A stretch of 39,165 bases of DNA from Lentisphaerae bacterium GWF2_38_69 (lineage in GTDB: Bacteria; Verrucomicrobiota; Lentisphaeria; Victivallales; GWF2-38-69): the NCBI GenBank assembly GCA_001803205.1, contig MHBE01000009.1:1-39165 (forward strand), in the 5' to 3' direction. The notes under the pieces were generated by a model. The model was given only the letters and a program-made list of their open reading frames with translations. It was not told the DNA's origin and searched no databases. Below, piece by piece: positions 1 through 7,095 of the stretch. A program made the translations under genes and the position numbers. Each line of letters opens with the position of its first letter. Within the stretch, counting starts at the first letter, position 1.

Positions 1-114
1 TATATCGAGGAAAGCGGATTCCAATCTATTCATCAGGACATTGTGGAAGTGATTAAATTGTTGGCAAGTATCGTGAAATCCTCAAAAGAATCTCTGAGGA
101 TAATGGAAAGTTGA
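1..114 (+). CDS. 3' end of a gene cut by the window edge, possibly four-helix-bundle (S23-type) protein
   Basis: The frame starting at base 1 is open for 37 codons and stops with TGA at 112-114. The peptide begins YIEESGFQSI and ends in a helical stretch rich in I, V, L, K and S. This loosely resembles the last helix of four-helix-bundle (S23-type) proteins, where a YI-x-EE turn precedes a V-x-EV-x-K helix. The match is by eye and short, so only the presence of a C-terminal coding fragment is reasonably supported. Confidence 0.35.
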   Translation, partial: YIEESGFQSIHQDIVEVIKLLASIVKSSKESLRIMES

Positions 115-191
115 AAATGGGGAATGGAACTTATACGAAAGAAGCAACTATGCTATCCGTTCATTTTCAACTATAACTAAAAAGGAAAAAT

Positions 192-485
192 ATGGCGAAA
201 AATATAGAACTGAAAGCAAAAACAGTAATAGCAAGAAGCCCTGATCAGGAATCAGCCTATCTTGACGGAGAAATAGTCATGATGAATGTGGAAAACGGCA
301 ACTACTATAATTTTAATGAAGTAGGAACTAGAATCTGGGAACTTATTGAGAAGAACCCTTTGACAATTGAAGAAATAGCTGAAAAGATATTTGAGGAGTT
401 TGAAGTAACCAGAGAAGTAAGCTTGGAAGACACAATCAAATTTTCCAAAAAGATTTATGAATGGGGGCTTATAAAAGTTCAATAA
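192..485 (+). CDS. PqqD-like peptide-recognition protein (RRE fold)
   Basis: A 97-residue protein with the PqqD pattern: an N-terminal strand pair (VMMNVENGNYYNFNEVGTRI, residues about 29-48), then helices continuing IWELIE and ending in a short EWGLIKVQ strand. PqqD-family proteins bind the leader of ribosomally made peptides (RiPPs) and present it to modifying enzymes. An AAAGGA ribosome site lies just before the ATG. The next gene, a B2-type transglutaminase-like protein, starts 9 bases after the stop, the usual B1-B2 order of lasso-peptide and related clusters. It is therefore probably the recognition half of a split leader peptidase. Family assignment is good; the substrate is unknown because no certain precursor is visible. 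Confidence 0.8.
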   Translation: MAKNIELKAKTVIARSPDQESAYLDGEIVMMNVENGNYYNFNEVGTRIWELIEKNPLTIEEIAEKIFEEFEVTREVSLEDTIKFSKKIYEWGLIKVQ

Positions 486-494
486 GTTTTTTGA

Positions 495-932
495 ATGAAA
501 GTATTTATCTACACATACAAGTTTTCCAAATTGAAAAATGCCGACAAGCGCTTGATTATCGAAGCCGTCGTTTTTCTTTTTATCGCCAGGATGACAATCC
601 TTTTCCTTCCTTATTCAGTTTTAAAAAAACTTCTTGGGAAACATAAACATCGTAACATTGTTGAACCCTTAGATATCAGAACAATAAGAAAAGTCGCAAA
701 TATCATAAAAATTGCTTCTGACAGGCTTCCCTGGAAATGCAACTGTCTCCCTCAGGCAATAGCCGCCAGACATATGCTTAAAAAAAGAAATATCAGCAGC
801 ACTCTATACCTTGGCATGAGCAAGGATAAAGAAAAAAAGATAATTGCCCACGCGTGGTTAAAAGCAGGCAATATTCCCATAACAGGCGGAAGAGATAACA
901 GCGAATTTACCGAAGTGGCTTATTTTGGATAG
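495..932 (+). CDS. B2-type transglutaminase-like leader peptidase
   Basis: A 145-residue protein of the transglutaminase-like family used as the B2 protease in lasso-peptide biosynthesis. The Cys motif is seen at WKCNCLPQAIAARHML and the His motif at AHAWLKAGNIPITGG, matching the usual C...RAL...AHAWV pattern. In known systems B2 cuts the leader from the precursor after the PqqD-like protein has bound it. The gene follows that protein in the same direction with a 9-base gap and ends 5 bases before the stop of the oppositely oriented ABC transporter gene. Length is normal for stand-alone B2. No asparagine-synthase-like cyclase is present, so the product need not be a lasso peptide. Confidence 0.78.
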   Translation: MKVFIYTYKFSKLKNADKRLIIEAVVFLFIARMTILFLPYSVLKKLLGKHKHRNIVEPLDIRTIRKVANIIKIASDRLPWKCNCLPQAIAARHMLKKRNISSTLYLGMSKDKEKKIIAHAWLKAGNIPITGGRDNSEFTEVAYFG

Positions 933-937
933 AAGAG

Positions 938-2710
938 TCAATCAAGGCTATTATCAATAACATTTAAGATCTTGCCGTTTTTGAGATTTATTACCTTGTC
1001 CGCAAAATTTAAAATAGAAGGTTTATGAGAAATTATAAGAAGCGTGTATTTCCCTCTCAACTGCTTGATAGCTTCAAGGATTTTTTTCTCGTTTCCCACA
1101 TCCAGCGCGCTTGTGGCTTCATCAAGAATCAGAAGAGAAGGTTTTCTGAGAATTGTTCTGGATAGGGATATTCTCTGCCTTTCTCCTCCCGAAAGCCTCA
1201 GTCCCCTGTCTTTTACCACAGTATCAAGGCCTTTGTTCATGGACATAACCAGGTCATAGGCAGATGATAATCTTAGCGCCTCGAATATTTCTTCATCTTT
1301 AACATCAGGATTTCCTTTAATAAGATTATTCCGTATGGTGTCATGGAATAAAAATATTTCCTGCGGCATATAACCTATAGCTCTCTTCCACTTGTAGAGG
1401 TTTTCTTTGCTTATGACTGTATCATCAACTTTTATAGCGCCAGAATCAGGTTTCAGCATTCCTGAAATCAAATCTGCAATAGTGCTTTTGCCCGAACCGG
1501 AATGTCCTATTAGCGCTGTAATTTTTCCAGCCGGAATTTCTAGCGTTATGCCGTTTAGTTCAAATTCGGATTCATTTCCGTACGAAAAATTAATATTTTC
1601 CAGCTTTATTGATTCGCTGAGCGACATTTTATTTGAATTAGTATCTTGCGTGTGGTTACTGAGTTCCCTATGTCTATCTGAGTCATGCTGTAAACTTTTC
1701 ATCGCCAGAAACGAAGGGAACATCCCAAGAATGTGTTGTGAGCTTGTTAGCAGTTCCAGAAAGCACGGGGCCAGTCTGGAAAAAATAAGGATAAGAAGAA
1801 GAACTCTCTCAGCTCCTATCTGGAATACGTTCATAGCCAGGTAAAGATATACGCATAGAAAGAAGCTGGTAGTGATAGTAAAAATCATATTGGTTCTTGA
1901 GTTAAGCATAGAAGAAGAAAGGGAGGTTGCCGATATTTCCTCATTCAGCTTTACGAAGTTTTGATACTCTTCTTTTTCCAGGCAGTAGCTCTTGGCTATT
2001 TTAAGGCCGTTTATATGGTCAAGAAGTATTGAGTAAATACCAGAAAGCGCATTCCTGGCTGTAGCGCCTTTTTGAAACGACTCAGGAAGATGGGATTTCA
2101 ATAAATAGAAAGTGGCGCAGAATACGAGAAGTGCAAAAAATGTCAGTTTTGCGGAAATCATCAACGCCCATAAAATATAAAAAAATGCGACAGTTATTCC
2201 AATAAGGGCTTTCATAAAGAAAAAAGTCCCTGTAGAAACTCTCGGGATGTCTGAAGTAATCACATGAGCTATGTTCGAAGACTTTAGTTGAGCTATAAAG
2301 TTCCATTCCGCAAAAATAATAGACTTGAATAAATCACACCTGAGAGAGGAAGTAAACTGGTTTTGCAGCGTAGTATTGAGCAGATTTTGTCTATAGTTTA
2401 TATATTTTATCAGAACGGTCAGAATGAAGTAGCAAAATAGCACCGAACCTATTGTTAGAGGAAGGCCAATGAAGTTCAATGTTTTCAGCAGGTAATTCGT
2501 AACGGAGTTCAGGGACATATCGTTTCGATTGGTTCCCAATCCAAATATCTGAAGAAACGGAATGAGCATGAATATCCCGATCCCTTGCCCAATGCTGGAA
2601 AGAGCTGTAAGCATTACCAGAAAAAGCAGTTTATAACGACAGAACCCTGCGAAGGATTTTATATATAACAGAAATATTTTGAAAGACTCTTTTTTTGATT
2701 TATACGGCAT
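938..2710 (-). CDS. ABC exporter, fused membrane and ATPase domains (McjD/MsbA type)
   Basis: An ABC half-transporter of about 590 residues. The N-terminal 330 residues hold several hydrophobic segments (for example LLFLVMLTALSSIGQGIGIF). The C-terminal third is the nucleotide-binding domain with Walker A GHSGSGKST, Q-loop region YMPQEIFLFHD, signature LSGGERQRISL, Walker B LLILDEATSALD and switch IISHKP. Such proteins export lipids, drugs or RiPPs. The neighbours suggest peptide export and self-immunity. I chose the ATG at 2710 (protein MPYKSKKES). A TTG at 2779 would add 23 residues and has no ribosome site. It converges with the B2 gene (5 bases between stops) and diverges from the nucleotidyltransferase gene. 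Confidence 0.88.
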   Translation of the reverse strand: MPYKSKKESFKIFLLYIKSFAGFCRYKLLFLVMLTALSSIGQGIGIFMLIPFLQIFGLGTNRNDMSLNSVTNYLLKTLNFIGLPLTIGSVLFCYFILTVLIKYINYRQNLLNTTLQNQFTSSLRCDLFKSIIFAEWNFIAQLKSSNIAHVITSDIPRVSTGTFFFMKALIGITVAFFYILWALMISAKLTFFALLVFCATFYLLKSHLPESFQKGATARNALSGIYSILLDHINGLKIAKSYCLEKEEYQNFVKLNEEISATSLSSSMLNSRTNMIFTITTSFFLCVYLYLAMNVFQIGAERVLLLILIFSRLAPCFLELLTSSQHILGMFPSFLAMKSLQHDSDRHRELSNHTQDTNSNKMSLSESIKLENINFSYGNESEFELNGITLEIPAGKITALIGHSGSGKSTIADLISGMLKPDSGAIKVDDTVISKENLYKWKRAIGYMPQEIFLFHDTIRNNLIKGNPDVKDEEIFEALRLSSAYDLVMSMNKGLDTVVKDRGLRLSGGERQRISLSRTILRKPSLLILDEATSALDVGNEKKILEAIKQLRGKYTLLIISHKPSILNFADKVINLKNGKILNVIDNSLD

Positions 2711-2849
2711 TGTTTGCTTATAGTAAATATTGATTTTTTTGTAAAAATAGACCGGAAAGCTTATTGCCGCTATCTGCAAGTTGCATTAGCATGTAAATAA
2801 CATCTGAATTAAGTTATTTCCGTTATATTAGTCAAGTAAAAGGTGGCGA

Positions 2850-3926
2850 ATGGATATTTATAATTTAAGCATCAAAGAACTACTTCATCATAAGCTCTAT
2901 ATGCACAGAGAATTCTGCTCCCCTGAACGCCTTTCAGCTTATGATTTGAAAGAATTGGCCAATATGAGGGAACGGCAAAAAAAGAGAAGTCTTGCTTTGG
3001 CAATGGAACTCAAAAGTCTTGTTACGCTTTTTTCAGAGAACAATATTCGATTCATAGTTCTGAAAGGTCTTCCTCTATCAGTCAAACTATACGGCGACAT
3101 AAGCAGGAGACCTTCCAAAGATATCGATATTCTCGTCAAGGAAGACGATTTTGAAAAAATGATCGCAATTCTGAAGCCCGGCTACGAAATCGAAAAAAAC
3201 TTCTTCGCAAGATCTCATGCTCATCTGCTTATTAAGAATCGGTTTAACGGCAATATTCATGAAATACATTTGAGGCTGCTTCATAACAAATATCTTTTTG
3301 ACAAGTTTGATCCCTTCGGATGTAAATCTGATATCATAAATGTATTAGGAATGAAGCTTCCTGTTCTGCCATCTCCTTATGACCTGATTTATTTTATTAT
3401 TCATGGGGCTATTCATAGTTGGTTTAGGTTATTTTGGCTCAAGGATCTCTCCGAATTTTGCTCCAGAAGCAACTTTAATATGCCTGAGCTTTTGAAATTG
3501 TCTGAAGAGTATGGAGTAACTAGAATAGTCGCAAGTTCTCTCATAACCTGTAACAGGATATTAGCAAAACCTGAATTAACGCAAGCGCTTAAATCTTATG
3601 CCGACAAAGATAAGCATATTAACACGCTAACGAATTTAAACCTTTCAAGTATAAAAAGCTCTATTCCTCCGAATACATCAGAAGCTTTGAAAATCAAAGC
3701 TATAAATAAGTACAAGTTATTAAGACACTGTCTCCTATTAAGAAAGGATATGAAGTACAAAATTGTTTCTCTTCTATCAAACTTTAGTCCTAGTGAAAAC
3801 GCGTTGACTCTTCCTCTGCCTGAGAAGTACCATTTCTTGTACTTGTTTCTGCACCCAATCCTTGCTTGTTACCGCTGGTATGGTGCAAAATATCTTGGGA
3901 AAAAGGCGCATCTTCATTTTAAATGA
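2850..3926 (+). CDS. NTP_transf_5-type nucleotidyltransferase
   Basis: A 358-residue protein of the uncharacterised nucleotidyltransferase family that often accompanies lasso-peptide and other RiPP genes. The fold signature is visible as FIVLKGLPLSVKLYGD followed by RRPSKDIDILVKEDDF, which gives the acidic D-x-D pair for metal binding, with a later LIYFIIHGAIHSWFRLFWLKD helix region. The exact reaction in RiPP clusters is not established to my knowledge; transfer of a nucleotide to a small molecule or peptide is implied by the fold. AAGGTGG precedes the ATG. It is divergent from the ABC transporter gene across 139 bases, which should hold promoters for both. Confidence 0.75.
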   Translation: MDIYNLSIKELLHHKLYMHREFCSPERLSAYDLKELANMRERQKKRSLALAMELKSLVTLFSENNIRFIVLKGLPLSVKLYGDISRRPSKDIDILVKEDDFEKMIAILKPGYEIEKNFFARSHAHLLIKNRFNGNIHEIHLRLLHNKYLFDKFDPFGCKSDIINVLGMKLPVLPSPYDLIYFIIHGAIHSWFRLFWLKDLSEFCSRSNFNMPELLKLSEEYGVTRIVASSLITCNRILAKPELTQALKSYADKDKHINTLTNLNLSSIKSSIPPNTSEALKIKAINKYKLLRHCLLLRKDMKYKIVSLLSNFSPSENALTLPLPEKYHFLYLFLHPILACYRWYGAKYLGKKAHLHFK

Positions 3927-4011
3927 TCAAATTTCATCAATATTTGAATTTTTTAAATTTACCGTTAGACAATTCTTTCTGTTGTTCTATTTTATAATCT
4001 CTTTACTTAAT

Positions 4012-4088
4012 GGCGTGTTGCCCAAGTGGTCTAAGGGGACGGTCTGCAAAACCGTTATTCGTCGGTTCAAATCCGACACACGCCTCCA
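4012..4088 (+). tRNA. tRNA-Cys (GCA)
   Basis: The acceptor arm GGCGTGT (4012-4018) pairs with ACACGCC (4078-4084). The anticodon stem-loop ACGGT-CTGCAAA-ACCGT gives anticodon GCA. The T arm has GTCGG-TTCAAAT-CCGAC. The discriminator is U (4085), the cysteine identity base, and CCA is encoded at 4086-4088. A TATAAT box sits at 3993-3998 upstream. Its last 41 bases are repeated at 7826-7866, which marks it as the attachment site of an integrative element. Confidence 0.95.
4048..4088 (+). repeat. Attachment site copy within tRNA-Cys (attL)
   Basis: This is the 3' part of the functional tRNA, from the anticodon loop through CCA. It matches 7826-7866 at 40 of 41 positions. Identity stops sharply at 4047 and 4089. 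Confidence 0.75.
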
Positions 4089-4752
4089 CTTTATTTTTGC
4101 TCTTGGCTCTTCCACTACAACGAGAGCAGATTTCCATTTAATAATGGTACATTCCGTTGAGGATGAAATAACATATTTTTGTCATAAGAGCAGCCCCGGC
4201 AATAGCCTTTTATACAGGCCTGAGATTTAAAGACATAGTTCATCTTCGCAAATAGCAGATATACCAGTTCCGTTTTGTTTTTCGAACTTACACCTAGGGA
4301 CGCCCCCCCCCCCTGGCCGTCTCCAACTTGCTCGGGCAGGCTCCGAGGCGTCCGCCTATTAAAAGTGACCACCGTCACCGGTCAGTAACGCTTCTGCGTT
4401 AAAATCGAAAACCATTTCGTTATAGGTATAACTCATGATATTAAGGAAAGTAAAAAACTTTCAGATATTCAGCTACCTTAAACATTCGGGGCAGAGATAT
4501 TGATAATGCTTTAGATTTGCCGAAGGAATATCTCAGGCAAAAGTTGAGCGCGCTAGAACAGTCCTCGACAAAGCCACGACTGAGGTCAAGGAAGCTGGGA
4601 AAAGGATATAAAAGAATTTTAGAAGGATGCTTTCTGAAGTATTTATAGAATGAATGTTGATATTATTATATTTTTAGATAATATTCCATTTTAGAATAAA
4701 TAAATAAATTGTGCTGACTATAGATATAAATAATATGTAGTTTTGGAATAAT
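4089..4752. other. Left arm of the element without an intact gene
   Basis: I find no convincing complete gene in these 664 bases. 4303-4313 is a run of eleven C followed by TGGCCGTC. 4386-4430 is the first copy of a 45-bp repeat. After the repeat the same frame reads on as THDIKESKKLSDIQLP and then stops. Around 4515-4610 a short plus-strand frame reads VERARTVLDKATTEVKEAG before a stop, which looks like the remnant of a helical protein. A minus-strand open frame at 4115-4378 has unusual Gly/Pro-rich composition over the poly-C tract and resembles no family I know. Confidence 0.5.
4386..4430. repeat. 45-bp perfect direct repeat, copy 1
   Basis: It starts TAACGCTTCTGCGTTAAAAT and ends CGTTATAGGTATA, and is identical to 5927-5971. 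It contains a small hairpin, AACGC-TTCT-GCGTT. The flanks differ immediately on both sides. Confidence 0.85.
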
Positions 4753-5125
4753 ATGAATAATTGGAAAACAGGAGCCAACAGAAGAATTTAAAAGAGATTT
4801 TAAGCACTATGAAAAGAAAAAGCCTAATGAATTGCGTGCAGTTTTAATTAATTTTGACAGGTTTTTTAATGCTTTAAAAGAAGTGAATAACCCTCTTTTA
4901 ATTAAGGCCTGATACATTCACAGTGAGCCTAAAGGAATGTTGGCGATAGACCAGAAGGGAAAAAGTAAAACAAAGCTGCAAGAGACTAGACTTTATATAT
5001 TTTGCATGATCGAGGGTAAAATAGTCAAGCTGTTGAAAATGGGCAATAAAAATACTCAGTCCGACGATATACAGAAATGTATCAAGATAATTGAGCAAAC
5101 AAACAAGGAGAGAGGAAATGGATAA
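4753..5125 (+). pseudogene. Broken HigB/RelE-type (Gp49-like) toxin
   Basis: The frame starting at 4772 reads EPTEEFKRDFKHYEKKKPNE and continues to NPLLIKA, meets TGA at 4913-4915, then continues in the same frame as YIHSEPKGMLAIDQKGK to the stop at 5123-5125. The second half (RLYIFCMIEGKIVKLLKMG, then a D-I-x-K helix) fits the C-terminal strands and helix of Gp49-like RelE/HigB mRNA-interferase toxins. The likely original ATG at 4753 (MNNWKT) is in another frame, so there is both an early frameshift and a nonsense codon. Its end overlaps the start of the HTH gene by 8 bases, the classic toxin-then-antitoxin HigBA order. The toxin is almost certainly inactive unless UGA is read through. Confidence 0.6.
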
Positions 5126-5684
5126 GCAATTCAATAATACAGAAGAGCTGATTAACAGTTTATCTGAAAGCGAGTCCTTTAAAAAAGCTGCTGTCAATGA
5201 TTTAAAAAACAGAAAGATTTCTCAATTTTTATTCACAATGAGGTGTAGAAGTGGGTTAAATCAATCTGAATTAGCTAAGAAAATCAATGTTACACAAAGC
5301 AAGATTTCCAAGATTGAAAGTTCCGCAGACGATAAAATAAGCGTTAAAGACTTATCTATGTATGCAGACGCTTTAGGTCTTCAGCTTGAAGTAGGGTTCA
5401 GGAATAAAAAAACAAAAATTTTCGATCTTGTCAAATATCATGCTTTTAGAATCAAGGAGCACTTAGATGAGCTATGCAAATTAGCAGGAGATGATGCAAC
5501 TATTCAAAAAGGCGTAATGCTTGCTCATGGCGAAACATTATTCAATGTAACTAATATGATAGCTTCTAATCTTGAAAAATTTCCGATATTCAAAGAATGT
5601 CAAAAAGCAGAACAAGAGAGTGTTCATATAAAGCAACCTCTGTATAATACTGAAGGCAAAATTGAAGAATTTGCTTCAACTTAG
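5118..5684 (+). CDS. HTH (XRE/HigA-type) antitoxin-like regulator
   Basis: A 188-residue DNA-binding protein. The HTH_XRE domain spans residues about 35-90: LNQSELAKKINVTQSKISKI is the helix-turn-helix, followed by SVKDLSMYADALGLQLEVGF. The C-terminal half is mainly helical (KYHAFRIKEHLDELCKLAGD) and unfamiliar. AAGGAGAGAGGAA directly precedes the ATG at 5118, which decides the start over an in-frame upstream one at 5091. The gene overlaps the broken HigB-like toxin by 8 bases, so it was the antitoxin and autorepressor of that pair. With the toxin dead it is now probably an orphan. Confidence 0.8.
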   Translation: MDKQFNNTEELINSLSESESFKKAAVNDLKNRKISQFLFTMRCRSGLNQSELAKKINVTQSKISKIESSADDKISVKDLSMYADALGLQLEVGFRNKKTKIFDLVKYHAFRIKEHLDELCKLAGDDATIQKGVMLAHGETLFNVTNMIASNLEKFPIFKECQKAEQESVHIKQPLYNTEGKIEEFAST

Positions 5685-5926
5685 AAGTAAAAGCTCCGGA
5701 TTTCTCCAGGGCAAGAAGTAATAGATATAGCTAGGATACAGTTATTTGCTTGCTTTTTACAAACGCTTGAATATCCTCTTCTTTAAATGTCCGTAGTTTT
5801 GAGAAATAGCTATTTTCTGGCAATTAAGATTGCCGATTTTTATGTAGGTTTATTAGGTAGTGTCAGATCCACGCAGAGCGTGGCAAGGTAGGGCGTGTGA
5901 CGATTGCCCCCCTTATAAACGGACGC
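5685..5926. other. Intergenic stretch inside the element
   Basis: No gene seen. A perfect hairpin CCACGC-AGA-GCGTGG lies at 5869-5883 just left of the second 45-bp repeat and is not followed by a T run. Confidence 0.4.
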
Positions 5927-5971
5927 TAACGCTTCTGCGTTAAAATCGAAAACCATTTCGTTATAGGTATA
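5927..5971. repeat. 45-bp perfect direct repeat, copy 2
   Basis: Identical to 4386-4430 over all 45 bases. Its right end joins directly to the integrase fragment, whose open frame runs through the repeat from 5930. Confidence 0.85.
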
Positions 5972-6379
5972 CATGGAGATTACATTGGTCTTATTCCGGC
6001 CAAGACGAAAAGGAAAAAGAAAGATGTCCATATTTATATACGGCCTGACCTAAGGAAGGTTCTCGACTATCAACTTGAACAAATTCCTGATGATGAAGAT
6101 TACTTTTTCCCTGATGCTATTGCTCAATACGAAGGTAACGAGTTTCGCTTGACATTCGGGAAAATACTCGATAAATGCAATATTAAATCCAATGCAAGAG
6201 GAAATGTAGGCTTTCACTCTCTACGCCATACCTTTGTAACGCTTGCAGAGGAAAGCGGAATAGACAGGCGCATTATCCAAGGAGTAGTAGGGCATGGCAG
6301 CCCTGTTATGACAGGCCATTACTCACACGATCTGAAGTGCATTCGTGAAATTGATAAAATGCCTTCATTACTAGAATAA
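5972..6379 (+). pseudogene. Tyrosine recombinase (integrase), C-terminal catalytic fragment
   Basis: The frame from 5972 to the stop at 6377-6379 encodes about 135 residues. Seen in order: the beta-hairpin with catalytic Lys (GLIPAKTKRKKKDVHIYIRP), the H-x-L-R box (GFHSLRHTFVTL), and VGHGSPVMTGHYSH with the second His and the nucleophile Tyr. The N-terminal arm-binding and core-binding domains and the first catalytic Arg are missing; the frame hits TAA at 5927-5929 at the edge of the 45-bp repeat. An internal ATG at 6149 would give only 76 residues. This is presumably the enzyme that inserted the element into tRNA-Cys, now broken. Confidence 0.82.
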
Positions 6380-6397
6380 CAAACTACAATTTAAGTA

Positions 6398-6431
6398 TTG
6401 AAGAAACTCCAAGTGTAATTATACTATAATT
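6398..6431 (+). promoter_or_regulatory. brnTA promoter with palindromic operator
   Basis: A TTGAAG (6398-6403) and TATACT (6420-6425) pair with a 16-base spacer precedes brnT. The -10 lies in a perfect palindrome AATTATA-C-TATAATT (6417-6431). A transcript start near 6432 would be at or within a few bases of the start codon, so the mRNA may be leaderless; no ribosome site is visible. A palindrome over the promoter fits autorepression by the BrnA antitoxin. Confidence 0.5.
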
Positions 6432-6437
6432 GTGACA

Positions 6438-6713
6438 ATGCTAAAAATTACATGGGATACAAACAAGGCAGAGCTAAACCTCAAGAAGCACAATGTAAGC
6501 TTTGAAGAGGCTAAAAGTGTATTCTATGACGAGAAAACTATTGAGTTCTTTGATACCGGACACTCCGAAGAGGAAAGCAGATTTCTTCTCCTGGGAATGT
6601 CTGATCAGTTCAGGCTTCTTCTTGTCGCGCATTGTTACAGGGATGAAGAATCTATTATACGAATAATATCAGCAAGGAAGGCAACTAAAGATGAAAGCAA
6701 ACACTATAGATGA
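6438..6713 (+). CDS. brnT: BrnT-family ribonuclease toxin
   Basis: A 91-residue toxin of the BrnT family (RelE-like fold, cuts RNA and arrests growth). Diagnostic features are the N-terminal ITWDTNKAELNLKKHNVSFE, the central HSEEESRFLLLGMS and the C-terminal IIRIISARKATKDE, the family's hallmark R-I-I-S-A-R-K-A-T block. Length is normal. I use the ATG at 6438; a GTG two codons earlier (6432) is possible. The antitoxin gene overlaps its end by 23 bases. Unlike the HigB-like toxin next door it is undamaged, so the pair may still be active and may help retain the decayed element. Confidence 0.88.
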   Translation: MLKITWDTNKAELNLKKHNVSFEEAKSVFYDEKTIEFFDTGHSEEESRFLLLGMSDQFRLLLVAHCYRDEESIIRIISARKATKDESKHYR

Positions 6714-6936
6714 TATTGAAATGAAAGCCGAATACGACCTTTCCAAGTTTAAATCTCACAAGAACCCTTACGCCAAGAGGCTTAAGAAGCAGATTACTAT
6801 AGGACTGCATAAGGAAGTAATTGACTATTTTAAAGAACTATCCAAGGAAACGAATATTCCTTATCAGAACATCATTGATATGTACCTTGTGGATTGTGCC
6901 AGAAAGCACTTGAAACCAAATATCAGTTGGAAGTAA
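6691..6936 (+). CDS. brnA: BrnA-type (ribbon-helix-helix) antitoxin
   Basis: An 81-residue protein. The ribbon-helix-helix unit is at residues about 33-70: KKQITIGLHKEVIDYFKELS is the strand plus first helix, then NIPYQNIIDMYLVDCARK the second helix. BrnA binds and neutralises BrnT and represses the shared promoter. It overlaps brnT by 23 bases, typical of translational coupling. An internal ATG at 6721 is an alternative start. The N-terminal 30 residues (MKANTIDDIEMKAEYDLSKF) resemble the toxin-binding arm of BrnA/CopG-type antitoxins. Confidence 0.8.
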   Translation: MKANTIDDIEMKAEYDLSKFKSHKNPYAKRLKKQITIGLHKEVIDYFKELSKETNIPYQNIIDMYLVDCARKHLKPNISWK

Positions 6937-7095
6937 CCTCTTGCCTTCCGGAAAGATTAGAGTCAGTTCATACCCGAAATCAATTTCAGGCTCCGCACAG
7001 TTCCTTTCAGGAGTGCTTGCCAGTAATAGTGCGATCCTCCGGAATTTGTTTTCGGACTGAATACGGCTGTTACTGGCATTTTTTCTCTTCAGCTC

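Noticed and set aside
1407-1844. Plus-strand frame of 145 codons inside the ABC transporter gene
   Set aside because: It lies opposite the ATPase domain, whose Walker and signature motifs are unmistakable.
4115-4378. Minus-strand open frame of 87 codons
   Set aside because: It crosses the eleven-C run and a 3' flank of the tRNA, has skewed composition and matches no family; it has no ribosome site.
5840-6031. Minus-strand frame across the second 45-bp repeat as a gene
   Set aside because: It reads protein-like only over the repeat; beyond it, it is antisense to the integrase fragment, which has clear catalytic motifs.
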